DNA of 64,000 nucleotides from an uncultured Buttiauxella sp. GTDB taxonomy: Bacteria; Pseudomonadota; Gammaproteobacteria; Enterobacterales; Enterobacteriaceae. The stretch spans positions 1-64,000 of the forward strand of contig CAMLJN010000014.1 in the NCBI GenBank assembly GCA_946480445.1, written 5' to 3'. Both the position numbers and the translations under genes were made by a program. Shown piece after piece: positions 1 to 6,343 of the stretch (position 1 is the first letter of the stretch; each line of letters starts with the position of its first letter). The notes under the pieces are model-generated. The model was not told the DNA's origin and searched no databases. It saw only the letters and a list, made by a program, of their open reading frames with translations.

Positions 1-1963
1 GGGCTGGATGTTTGTGCCACAGGTACAGGTTGCTGCAAACGAAGAGGTGCCGGTGAAACCCGTTACGCCTGCTGAAGCGCAAAAAGACTGGAAGCACTGG
101 GGCAACACGACCCACGGGGACCGTTTTGCTGCCCTGGACCAAATCAATAAAGGCAACGTTGCCGATCTGCAGGTTGCCTGGGTTGCCCATACGGGGGATA
201 TTCCGCAAAGCAACGGTTCTGGTGCTGAAGACCAGAACACGCCGCTGCAAATTGGCGACACGCTGTTTGTCTGCACGCCTTACAGTAAAGTGCTGGCGCT
301 GGACGTAGACTCCGGCAAAGAAAAATGGCGTTTTGACAGCAAGGCCACCGCGCCAAACTGGCAGCGCTGCCGTGGCTTAGGCTATTACGAGGAGGCTCCT
401 CAGCGAGCCGCCGCCGCTGCTGAAGCAGCTCAGCCCGCAGCCTGCCCTCGTCGCTTGTTCCTGCCAACTACCGATGCTCGCCTGCTGGCGATCAATGCGG
501 ATAACGGCAAGCTTTGTGAAGACTTTGGCGATCGCGGCACGGTGGATCTGAAAGTCGGCATGGGCGAAGTAAAACCTGGCTATTACCAACAAACCTCCAC
601 ACCGCTGGTCGCAGGTGATGTGGTGGTCGTGGGTGGCCGCGTGGCGGATAACTTCTCTACTGGCGAGCCTCCGGGGGTGGTACGTGCCTACGATGTGCAC
701 ACCGGTAAGCTTGCGTGGGCGTGGGATCCGGGCAACCCGAACCTGACCGGCGAGCCGCCGGAAGGCCAGACCTACACCCGGGGTACGCCCAACGTATGGT
801 CTGCGATGTCTTACGATGCGAAGTTAGGCCTGATTTATCTGCCGACCGGCAACGCAACGCCAGACTTCTTTGGCGGCACCCGTACGCCGGAAGACGATAA
901 ATACAGCTCCTCTATCGTGGCCGTCGATGCCGCCACCGGCCAGGTTCGCTGGCATTATCAGACGACCCACCACGATCTGTGGGATTTTGACCTGCCTTCT
1001 CAGCCGCTTCTCTACGATTTGCCTGACGGCAAAGGCAGCACCACGCCGGTTCTTGTGCAGACCTCTAAACAGGGCATGATTTTTATGCTCAATCGCGAAA
1101 CCGGCGAGCCGGTGGCGAAGGTGGAAGAGCGACCTGTCCCACAGGGCAATATTGAAGGCGAACGTTACTCTAAAACACAGCCGTACTCCGAAGGCATGCC
1201 GATGATTGGCAACGAAACGCTGACCGAGTCCGACATGTGGGGCGCCACACCGATAGATTTGCTGATTTGTCGTATCGAATTCAAAGGCATGCGTCATCAG
1301 GGCGTCTTCACTCCGCCGGGCCTCGACCGTTCGCTGCAGTACCCAGGCTCGCTGGGCGGCATGAACTGGGGCAGCGTTTCCGTAGATCCCAACAACGGCC
1401 TGATGTTCGTCAACGATATGCGCCTGGGGCTGGCAAACTACATGGTGCCACGCGCCAATGTAGCCAAAGATGCCAGCGGCATTGAAATGGGTATTGTGCC
1501 TATGGACGGTACGCCGTTTGGCGCTATGCGCGAGCGTTTCCTGTCTCCGTTAGGTATCCCCTGTCAGAAGCCACCGTTTGGCACCATGTCGGCGGTCGAT
1601 CTGAAATCAGGGAAAATCGTCTGGCAGGTTCCGGTCGGCACCGTGCAGGATACCGGTCCTTTAGGTATCCGCATGCATATGCCGATCCCAATTGGCATGC
1701 CGACGCTGGGCGCCTCGCTCTCCACGCAGTCCGGCCTGCTGTTCTTCGCCGGGACTCAGGATTTCTATCTGCGTGCGTTTGATACGGCAAACGGCAAGGA
1801 GATCTGGAAATCTCGCCTTCCGGTAGGCAGCCAGTCCGGCCCGATGACCTATGTGTCACCGAAAACCGGCAAGCAGTACATTGTCATTAACGCAGGCGGG
1901 GCGCGACAGTCTCCTGACCGCGGTGATTACATTATTGCTTACGCGTTGCCTGACGCTAAATAA
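1..1963 (+). CDS. Membrane-bound PQQ-dependent dehydrogenase, glucose/quinate/shikimate family (5' truncated by window)
   Basis: The reading frame is open from the first base, so the N-terminal part of the protein lies outside the window. About 650 residues are visible. In family members of about 790-800 residues the missing part is five membrane helices, and the visible part is the periplasmic eight-bladed quinoprotein propeller. Family stretches seen include YHHDLWD-like TTHHDLWDFDLPSQP, DMWGAT, and the C-terminal DYIIAYALPD. Such enzymes oxidise glucose or related polyols/cyclitols in the periplasm and pass electrons to ubiquinone. The sequence is clearly related to E. coli Gcd but diverged in many loops (an Ala-rich insertion near nt 400-440), so it may be a gcd paralogue with another substrate. 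Family is certain, substrate is not. Confidence 0.85.
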   Translation, partial: GWMFVPQVQVAANEEVPVKPVTPAEAQKDWKHWGNTTHGDRFAALDQINKGNVADLQVAWVAHTGDIPQSNGSGAEDQNTPLQIGDTLFVCTPYSKVLALDVDSGKEKWRFDSKATAPNWQRCRGLGYYEEAPQRAAAAAEAAQPAACPRRLFLPTTDARLLAINADNGKLCEDFGDRGTVDLKVGMGEVKPGYYQQTSTPLVAGDVVVVGGRVADNFSTGEPPGVVRAYDVHTGKLAWAWDPGNPNLTGEPPEGQTYTRGTPNVWSAMSYDAKLGLIYLPTGNATPDFFGGTRTPEDDKYSSSIVAVDAATGQVRWHYQTTHHDLWDFDLPSQPLLYDLPDGKGSTTPVLVQTSKQGMIFMLNRETGEPVAKVEERPVPQGNIEGERYSKTQPYSEGMPMIGNETLTESDMWGATPIDLLICRIEFKGMRHQGVFTPPGLDRSLQYPGSLGGMNWGSVSVDPNNGLMFVNDMRLGLANYMVPRANVAKDASGIEMGIVPMDGTPFGAMRERFLSPLGIPCQKPPFGTMSAVDLKSGKIVWQVPVGTVQDTGPLGIRMHMPIPIGMPTLGASLSTQSGLLFFAGTQDFYLRAFDTANGKEIWKSRLPVGSQSGPMTYVSPKTGKQYIVINAGGARQSPDRGDYIIAYALPDAK

Positions 1964-1974
1964 GACTAAAACAC

Positions 1975-2006
1975 GGCGGGTAACATGCTGCTTACCCGCC
2001 GCATTT
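1975..2006 (+). terminator. Terminator-like hairpin after the PQQ dehydrogenase
   Basis: GGCGGGTAA (1975-1983) pairs with TTACCCGCC (1992-2000) around a loop of 8 nt, 12 bases after the stop codon. The run of T after it is short (GCATTT), so termination strength is uncertain. Confidence 0.6.
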
Positions 2007-2110
2007 AAGAGATATCCGCACTCTGCGCTTTAGCCTCTGTCACCCCATCGGGATAAGCGCCCCACTTTATTGCTAAGCTAAAAAACGCCCCTTTGTCAGT
2101 CCGCTTTCAC

Positions 2111-2500
2111 TTATTCGAATGCAAACCCCTCATCCGCCCAGCCGGCGATCCCGCCGATCATGATTTTGACCGGTCGTCCCAGGCGTGCAAGCTTTAATGC
2201 GGCCTGGTCGGCTCCGTTACAATGTGGTCCCGCACAGTACACCACAAACAGCGTGTCGGTAGGCCATTCCGCCATACGTTGGACAGTGATATCCCGATGA
2301 CGCAGGTGTACCGCGCCGGGGAGATGTCGACAAGTAAAATCCTCCACGCTCCCCACGACGTGCAGCAGCACAAAATCTGTATCTCCCCGCGCAAGAGAGG
2401 CATGAACATCGGCGCAATCCGTTTCCAGAGTTAAACGCTCTAAAAAATGGGCGGCGGCCATTTCGGGAGTGGCAACCGGGTATTCGGTGACGTAGCTCAT
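2111..2500 (-). CDS. Rhodanese-domain protein
   Basis: A single rhodanese domain of about 129 residues. The active-site loop is visible as VYCAGPHCNGADQAA, with the expected Cys after a beta strand and a following helix; HLPGAVHLRH is the typical CDC25/rhodanese-type upstream motif. Such proteins carry sulfane sulfur or act as sulfurtransferases in the cytoplasm. Three ATG codons are possible; the one at 2500 has AGGAGA at a better distance than that at 2503, and the one at 2530 lacks a site. It is divergent from the ftrA-like regulator with about 57 bp between them, a common arrangement for a regulator and its target, so it may be controlled by that regulator. Specific substrate unknown. Confidence 0.8.
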   Translation of the reverse strand: MSYVTEYPVATPEMAAAHFLERLTLETDCADVHASLARGDTDFVLLHVVGSVEDFTCRHLPGAVHLRHRDITVQRMAEWPTDTLFVVYCAGPHCNGADQAALKLARLGRPVKIMIGGIAGWADEGFAFE

Positions 2501-2557
2501 CATCTTTCTCCTGTAGATAAGAAGCTTCACTATAGAGGGGTAACGTTGGCTTGACAG

Positions 2558-3577
2558 GTGGCAGTTATGCCAGATAGCGTCAAGATAATGACAATTGTGC
2601 CTCCAGGTGTTGCCTTGAAAAATCCATTAGTGGTTGCCCTCGCCTACGACGGGCTTTGTACCTTTGAATTTGGCGTGGCGGTAGAAGTTTTCGGCCTTGC
2701 CCGCCCGGAAATGGGCGAGGACTGGTATCGCTTCGCCGTAGCGAGTATCGACAAAGGAGAACTTCGCGCCACCGGAGGAATTCGCCTTGCTGTGGACGGT
2801 GGACTGGAGCTGCTGGAGAAAGCGGGCACCATAGTGGTGCCCGGCTGGCGCGGAGCCGACGCGCCCGTACCGCATGAACTCTGCGAAGCCCTGATAGCCG
2901 CGCATCAGCGTGGCGCAAGAATCATGTCCATCTGTTCCGGCGTATTTGTGCTGGCGGCAACGGGATTGCTCGATAACCGGCAGGCCACGACACACTGGCG
3001 CTATACCGACCAGCTTCAGCAACGCTACCCGGCTATCCGCGTCACACCAGACGTCCTGTATATCGACAACGGGAGCGTGCTGACCTCCGCAGGCAGCGCT
3101 GCGGGCCTCGATCTTGCTTTGCATCTGGTCAGACGGGATTACGGTAGCGCAGCGGCGAACAGCGTGGCCCGGCGACTCGTGATACCGCCCCACCGCGACG
3201 GCGGCCAGGCTCAGTTTATCGAGCAGGCCGTACCCAAGGCTTATGAAAGCCATCGTCTGGGGCAGCTGTTCGACCATCTCCACGCTACGCTTTCGGAAAA
3301 TCACAGCGTGGCGTCACTGGCAAAGTTTGCGGGCATGAGTCCACGAACTTTTCTTCGTCGGTTTGCCTCGGCTACGGGAAGTACACCGGCCAGGTGGCTT
3401 CTGAGCGCCCGCTTAATCAGATGCCGTGATTTACTGGAGAATACGACCTGGTCCGTGGAGAAAATTGCCGAACAGACTGGGTTTGGCAGCGCGTCCACTC
3501 TGCGCCACCATTTTCGGACACAGCTGGCTACAACCCCTGCGGCTTACCGTAAAACATTTACGCCACCCGACGAATAA
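2558..3577 (+). CDS. ftrA: GlxA-family AraC-type transcriptional activator FtrA
   Basis: About 339 residues in two parts. Residues ~25-200 form a DJ-1/PfpI (class I glutamine amidotransferase-like) domain with the nucleophile-elbow-like segment IMSICSGVFVLAATGLLD. Residues ~235-335 hold two helix-turn-helix motifs of the AraC/XylS type (SVASLAKFAGMSPRTFLRRF and VEKIAEQTGFGSASTLRHHF). This is the architecture of FtrA/GlxA/CdhR regulators. GTG 2558, ATG 2567 and ATG 2588 are all possible starts. The divergent rhodanese gene is the natural candidate target. The inducer cannot be read from the sequence. Length and domain order match full-length family members. Confidence 0.85.
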   Translation: MAVMPDSVKIMTIVPPGVALKNPLVVALAYDGLCTFEFGVAVEVFGLARPEMGEDWYRFAVASIDKGELRATGGIRLAVDGGLELLEKAGTIVVPGWRGADAPVPHELCEALIAAHQRGARIMSICSGVFVLAATGLLDNRQATTHWRYTDQLQQRYPAIRVTPDVLYIDNGSVLTSAGSAAGLDLALHLVRRDYGSAAANSVARRLVIPPHRDGGQAQFIEQAVPKAYESHRLGQLFDHLHATLSENHSVASLAKFAGMSPRTFLRRFASATGSTPARWLLSARLIRCRDLLENTTWSVEKIAEQTGFGSASTLRHHFRTQLATTPAAYRKTFTPPDE

Positions 3578-3596
3578 TTTACCGGCGGAGAGGCTT

Positions 3597-3620
3597 TGTT
3601 TAAGTATTGTACGCTATGAT
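3597..3620 (+). promoter_or_regulatory. Possible PhoP half-sites and -10 element upstream of mgtS
   Basis: TGTTTA (3597-3602), five bases, then TGTACG (3608-3613) resembles a weak PhoP direct repeat, directly followed by TATGATAAT (3615-3623) as a -10 candidate. In classical PhoP promoters the box lies about 12 bp before the -10; here it abuts it, so the assignment is tentative. PhoPQ control of mgtS is known in E. coli. Confidence 0.35.
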
Positions 3621-3695
3621 AATTTCACTCTGATGAGTCAATACAATTAACGAGAGGTAACGCTGAAGAAAGGCGAAGAATAGAGAGGATTATTT

Positions 3696-3791
3696 ATGAT
3701 GGGAAATATGAACGTATTTATGGCCGTACTGGGATGCATTGTTTTTTCCGGTTTTCTGGCCGCGTACTTAAGCCACAAATGGGATGACTGA
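3696..3791 (+). CDS. mgtS: Small inner-membrane protein MgtS
   Basis: A 31-residue protein starting MMGNMNVFMAVLGC and ending AAYLSHKWDD. It matches E. coli MgtS (YneM) in length and almost every residue, as I recall that sequence, with L to M at position 2 as one of few changes. It has a single transmembrane helix (about residues 6-25). In E. coli MgtS is made under low magnesium through PhoPQ and protects the Mg2+ importer MgtA from FtsH proteolysis, and also acts on PitA. GAGAGGA lies just before the ATG. A strong terminator follows, and an MgrR-like sRNA lies downstream on the other strand, as in the E. coli neighbourhood. Confidence 0.92.
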   Translation: MMGNMNVFMAVLGCIVFSGFLAAYLSHKWDD

Positions 3792-3818
3792 TGAAAGGTG
3801 ATCGACCCCCACCAACCT

Positions 3819-3856
3819 CGCCCCTCGCTGAGCAAACTCACGAGGGGCGTTTTATT
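3819..3856 (+). terminator. Rho-independent terminator of mgtS
   Basis: CGCCCCTCG (3819-3827) pairs perfectly with CGAGGGGCG (3841-3849), followed by TTTTATTT. Confidence 0.9.
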
Positions 3857-3874
3857 TATAGCCGCCGCAGGGCG

Positions 3875-3983
3875 AAAAAAAACCGCCACTTCGAATGACG
3901 GTTCAAGTATGCATGGATAAATTTTTATTATTCGTGAAATGAATTTCCGCCGCAGTATTGTTAGCCCGCGCAGATCCAACCAC
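3875..3983 (-). ncRNA. mgrR: MgrR-like small RNA
   Basis: On the minus strand a predicted transcript of about 109 nt starts near 3983, seven bases after a TATTTT -10, and ends in a Rho-independent terminator. The terminator stem is AACCGTCA/TGGCGGTT followed by eight T (complement of 3875-3882). No reading frame is present. The position opposite and downstream of mgtS, the PhoP box at its promoter and the size all match MgrR (about 98 nt in E. coli). MgrR is an Hfq-dependent sRNA that represses eptB (lipid A phosphoethanolamine transfer) and other targets. The assignment rests on synteny, promoter and terminator; the body was matched only from memory. Confidence 0.8.
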
Positions 3984-3989
3984 GGCAAC

Positions 3990-4024
3990 AAAATAGCCTG
4001 CTTATGTTCAACCCCGCTTAAACA
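3990..4024 (-). promoter_or_regulatory. PhoP box and -10 of the MgrR-like sRNA
   Basis: On the minus strand, TGTTTA (4024-4019), five bases AGCGG, then GGTTGA (4013-4008) forms a direct repeat close to the PhoP consensus (T/G)GTTTA-N5-(T/G)GTTTA. Exactly 12 bases later is TATTTT (3995-3990) as the -10. This spacing is the canonical PhoP activation geometry. Confidence 0.8.
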
Positions 4025-4251
4025 AGCTGCCGGTAACGTCCCCCTCTGTACTGCCCGCCGGTAAACGGTCTTATCGTGTTACTTTTGCTCATCATTCGAC
4101 AAATTTTTTTGGTGGATGATACGAAACCCGTATGCCTCTTGCCCTTCCCCCGGCTCAAGAGAAAAAAGTGAACTGACGGCGAGTAAATTTGTTGATTCCG
4201 TTGTCTTTATAAGGACGCCGTTACCAGCACCGTTCTACAAGTGGAGAAGTT

Positions 4252-4602
4252 ATGCGTAAGTCGAAAGTTGTTTTGCTCTCAGCCCTGCTAATCGGATTGC
4301 CCGTTGCCTTTTCCGCACAGGCCTATAGTGAACCCGCGCCAGCCATCCCGCAAAGCAACGCCAGTACTTCGTACGAGCTTAAAGAGTTCTACGCTGACTA
4401 TAAGCATTTCGCTATCGGCGACACGGCCCCGGCCCTCTATCGCAGCAAAGAATACCAGATTGATGCCTGGCAGCTCCGGCACCTTCCGGCCCCGGAAGCA
4501 GGCAGCCACTGGACGTATATGGGCGGCAATTATGTGCTGATCACCGATGCGGAGGGTAAGATTCTGCGCGCCATGAAGGGTGAAATTTTTTACGCGCATT
4601 AA
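4252..4602 (+). CDS. RcnB-family periplasmic protein
   Basis: A 116-residue protein with a clear Sec signal peptide (MRKSKVVLLSALL..., cleavage likely after AQA near residue 24). The mature part contains the RcnB-type pattern YELKEFYADYKHFAIGDTAP, then WQLRHLPAPEAGSHWTYMGG and a C-terminal YVLITDAEGKILRAMKGEI. RcnB proteins are small periplasmic factors; E. coli RcnB affects nickel/cobalt homeostasis, while other family members have no assigned role. GTGGAGAAG lies before the ATG. It stands alone. Metal specificity is not inferable here. Confidence 0.75.
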   Translation: MRKSKVVLLSALLIGLPVAFSAQAYSEPAPAIPQSNASTSYELKEFYADYKHFAIGDTAPALYRSKEYQIDAWQLRHLPAPEAGSHWTYMGGNYVLITDAEGKILRAMKGEIFYAH

Positions 4603-4753
4603 TCAGCGGCACTCTCTTTAAGCCCTGGTCTTATTCCAGGGCTAAATAGTTTCATCGCTGAATATTACCCCTGATTGACCTTTCCTTGTATTTATCATCT
4701 CTTGCTGGCAGGCACGGTAAAACAAGACATTCATCACGAATATCTATCTATTT

Positions 4754-4794
4754 TTGATCTCGATTAAAGTATTTCACCCCCTGATTTTTACACT
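4754..4794 (+). promoter_or_regulatory. FNR site and -10 upstream of ydfZ
   Basis: TTGATCTCGATTAA (4754-4767) matches the FNR consensus TTGAT-N4-ATCAA at 9 of 10 fixed positions. TACACT (4789-4794) is a good -10, placing +1 near 4801-4802. The FNR site centre is then at about -41, the class II activation position. ydfZ is known to be FNR-activated in E. coli. Confidence 0.75.
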
Positions 4795-4836
4795 ATCTGC
4801 GGTCGAAAAATTCCTGAAAGTCAGAGGAGCTAAAAT

Positions 4837-5043
4837 ATGACAATGACCTACGATCGTAACAGAAATGCTATTACCACCGGCAGCCGCGTGATGATTAACG
4901 GCACGGGTAAAACAGGTTACATCACCGCCATCCACGGTGAGGGAAAGACAGCCGAGCAAATCCGCCGCGCTAAGTGCGTAGAGGTTGAGGGCGCTGAAGG
5001 CCAATTCGAGCCCGTTGAACTGATTCGCCTCGGTTTCCACTAA
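4837..5043 (+). CDS. ydfZ: YdfZ small protein (putative selenium-binding)
   Basis: A 68-residue protein, [19 protein letters not shown]... to ...LIRLGFH, matching E. coli YdfZ (67 residues) along its whole length, including [16 protein letters not shown] and [10 protein letters not shown]. coli YdfZ was reported to bind selenium, with a cysteine implicated; here a single cysteine is visible in [16 protein letters not shown] precedes the ATG. The upstream class II FNR site indicates anaerobic induction. The molecular role remains unclear even in E. coli. Confidence 0.9.
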   Translation: MTMTYDRNRNAITTGSRVMINGTGKTGYITAIHGEGKTAEQIRRAKCVEVEGAEGQFEPVELIRLGFH

Positions 5044-5070
5044 GTATTCTCTCGCATTATAAAGACGAGC

Positions 5071-5106
5071 AAGCCACGGCATGCCATTTGTCGTGGCTTT
5101 ATATTT
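5071..5106 (+). terminator. Terminator of ydfZ
   Basis: AAGCCACG (5071-5078) pairs with CGTGGCTT (5092-5099), followed by a T/A-rich tail TTATATTTATTT. Confidence 0.75.
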
Positions 5107-5244
5107 ATTTAGCTGGCACATAGCCAACTTTAAAAGCAATAGAAGAAATAGTGAAGGCTGGTTTTCCCAGCTTATTCTGGTTGTTCCCTCCGGATATTTA
5201 CCGCTATTTTTTCACTTATCAATAACGACTGGCGGTAATATCCT

Positions 5245-5361
5245 ACGAAGAGACTTGCATTCACTTTGGCCAGCCTGATGCTGTTTTTTTCTTTAAGCGG
5301 CTGTATCTGACATGGCGGCCATCACTACGGCGGCAGGCATCACCCTTCTCACTGGCACTAA
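5245..5361 (+). pseudogene. Decayed small His/Gly-rich lipoprotein gene
   Basis: In one frame from 5245 the bases read (T)KRLAFTLASLMLFFSLSGC, then I, a TGA stop at 5308-5310, then HGGHHYGGRHHPSHWH and TAA at 5359-5361. The first half is a typical lipoprotein signal with the lipobox LSGC; the second half is His/Gly-rich as in small metal-binding lipoproteins. The expected ATG before KRLAF is ACG. Two point changes (ATG to ACG, and TCA or similar to TGA) would explain the loss. A hairpin follows. I know of no named homologue. It may be a real remnant or chance; the lipobox plus His-rich tail in one frame makes chance less likely. Confidence 0.45.
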
Positions 5362-5386
5362 AACTCACCCCGGCAGGCTGCCGGGG
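5359..5386 (-). terminator. Terminator downstream of the 5393-5686 gene
   Basis: CCCCGGCA (5368-5375) pairs with TGCCGGGG (5379-5386) around a 3-nt loop; on the minus strand it is followed by TGAGTTTT. It lies 6 nt after the stop of the minus-strand gene. Confidence 0.7.
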
Positions 5387-5392
5387 CAATAA

Positions 5393-5686
5393 TTACGCGT
5401 CACGCAGCGCCTTAATTTTCGCATAGCCGTGTTCAAAAATCAGATCGCTCGAGCACATCAATACGATGACATCGCCAGTGGCACATTCGTCAAGTGCGCC
5501 GTTTAACTCTGCATCAAAATCTTTTGTCAGCACGGGCATCAGCATTTGCATATCCCCCAGGTAATCTTCGTCTTCATCTGGTGGCATATGTTCAATTTGC
5601 GAACCGCGAACCACATAAATCAGCACGTTTTTATCGTTGAACGTGACGGGGGCGCGCAGATGTTTGCCGACAGGATGCTTTGCCAT
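5393..5686 (-). CDS. Conserved-looking hypothetical protein, 97 aa
   Basis: A 97-residue acidic cytoplasmic protein starting MAKHPVGKHLRAPVTF. The ATG at 5686 is preceded by AAAGGGAAA at a suitable distance; an upstream in-frame codon at 5734 lacks one. It has no signal peptide or membrane helix. It contains an acidic patch PPDEDEDYLGDM and a hydrophobic strand DVIVLMCSSDLIFEHGYAKI near the C terminus. I do not recognise the family and assign no function. It is followed by a good terminator and is separated from ydbL by about 128 bp, so it is probably monocistronic. Confidence 0.65.
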   Translation of the reverse strand: MAKHPVGKHLRAPVTFNDKNVLIYVVRGSQIEHMPPDEDEDYLGDMQMLMPVLTKDFDAELNGALDECATGDVIVLMCSSDLIFEHGYAKIKALRDA

Positions 5687-5814
5687 AGGGTTTCCCTTTA
5701 TTGCGTTGGCGCGAAGAGTCGCGATATGCCGCAAAATATACCTGCCAAATTGCTCCGGGTCGATGCGGCAGGTGTCGATTGCTTATTAATAATGCACAGG
5801 CGGCAGATCCAGGC

Positions 5815-6138
5815 TTACTTTTTCATCCACTGGCCGTTAATACCACGCACATACTCGCCCGGCTGCGCGCGGGTCACGAGCTTTTGTCCGGCAAGTTTCG
5901 CCACCTCATCAACTGAAATGTTGTTGCTGTCGGCGAGCTGCTGATAATGCTCCGCCCTCGCCTGATTAATGCTTTTCACCAGCGCGAGCGTCTCTTTATC
6001 CTGTTTGATCGGCGCAATATATCCGCTCAGCGTTTCCCCGACCGCGCCCTGCTGCCGCGCTTCATTCAGCGTCATGGCCCACAGAGGCTGGCTTACCAGT
6101 AAAGATAAAATCAGCGCGCTTTTGATGACGATGTTCAT
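5815..6138 (-). CDS. ydbL: YdbL, DUF1318 periplasmic protein
   Basis: A 107-residue protein with a signal peptide (MNIVIKSALILSLLVSQPLWA) and a DUF1318-type mature domain ending VRGINGQWMKK, the usual YdbL length. It is the last gene of ydbH-ynbE-ydbL, 13 bp after ynbE. Work in E. coli indicates that YdbL acts in the periplasm as a chaperone-like factor preventing runaway YnbE multimer formation in the YdbH-YnbE envelope bridge. The start chosen (6138) gives the signal peptide immediately and has GGACCCCCC upstream; an open frame further upstream to 6225 overlaps ynbE and is not expected to be translated. Confidence 0.9.
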   Translation of the reverse strand: MNIVIKSALILSLLVSQPLWAMTLNEARQQGAVGETLSGYIAPIKQDKETLALVKSINQARAEHYQQLADSNNISVDEVAKLAGQKLVTRAQPGEYVRGINGQWMKK

Positions 6139-6151
6139 AGGGGGGTCCTCA

Positions 6152-6343
6152 TCAGAAGAGATCGCTGCGGCTTTTGAGCAGGGTTTCCACATCCTTGTCC
6201 ACCTTGATGTGGATTTCATGCTCAATTTTCACGTTCATATTAATGGTAATAGGCTCTTTCGGCGCCGCGACCTCAATGCGCGGTACGCAGCCCGAAAGCA
6301 GCACGGTTCCGCAAGCCAGTGCCGCGGTGATTAAAATTTTCAT
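6152..6343 (-). CDS. ynbE: YnbE outer-membrane lipoprotein
   Basis: A 63-residue lipoprotein: signal MKILITAALACGTVLLSGC with lipobox LSGC, mature Cys at 19, then a short beta-strand-like domain (INMNVKIEHEIHIKVDKDVE). It matches E. coli YnbE. In E. coli YnbE multimers join the C terminus of YdbH to complete a bridge to the outer membrane for phospholipid traffic. The start overlaps the ydbH stop by four bases (ATGA), so translation is coupled. Confidence 0.92.
   Translation of the reverse strand: MKILITAALACGTVLLSGCVPRIEVAAPKEPITINMNVKIEHEIHIKVDKDVETLLKSRSDLF

Noticed and set aside
3647..3991. A 114-codon minus-strand frame covering mgtS and the MgrR-like RNA
   Set aside because: It overlaps mgtS, its terminator and the sRNA; no protein-like features.
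5308..5310. TGA as a selenocysteine codon near ydfZ
   Set aside because: The start codon of the same frame is also lost, the product is a typical lipoprotein, and no SECIS-like stem is evident immediately downstream.
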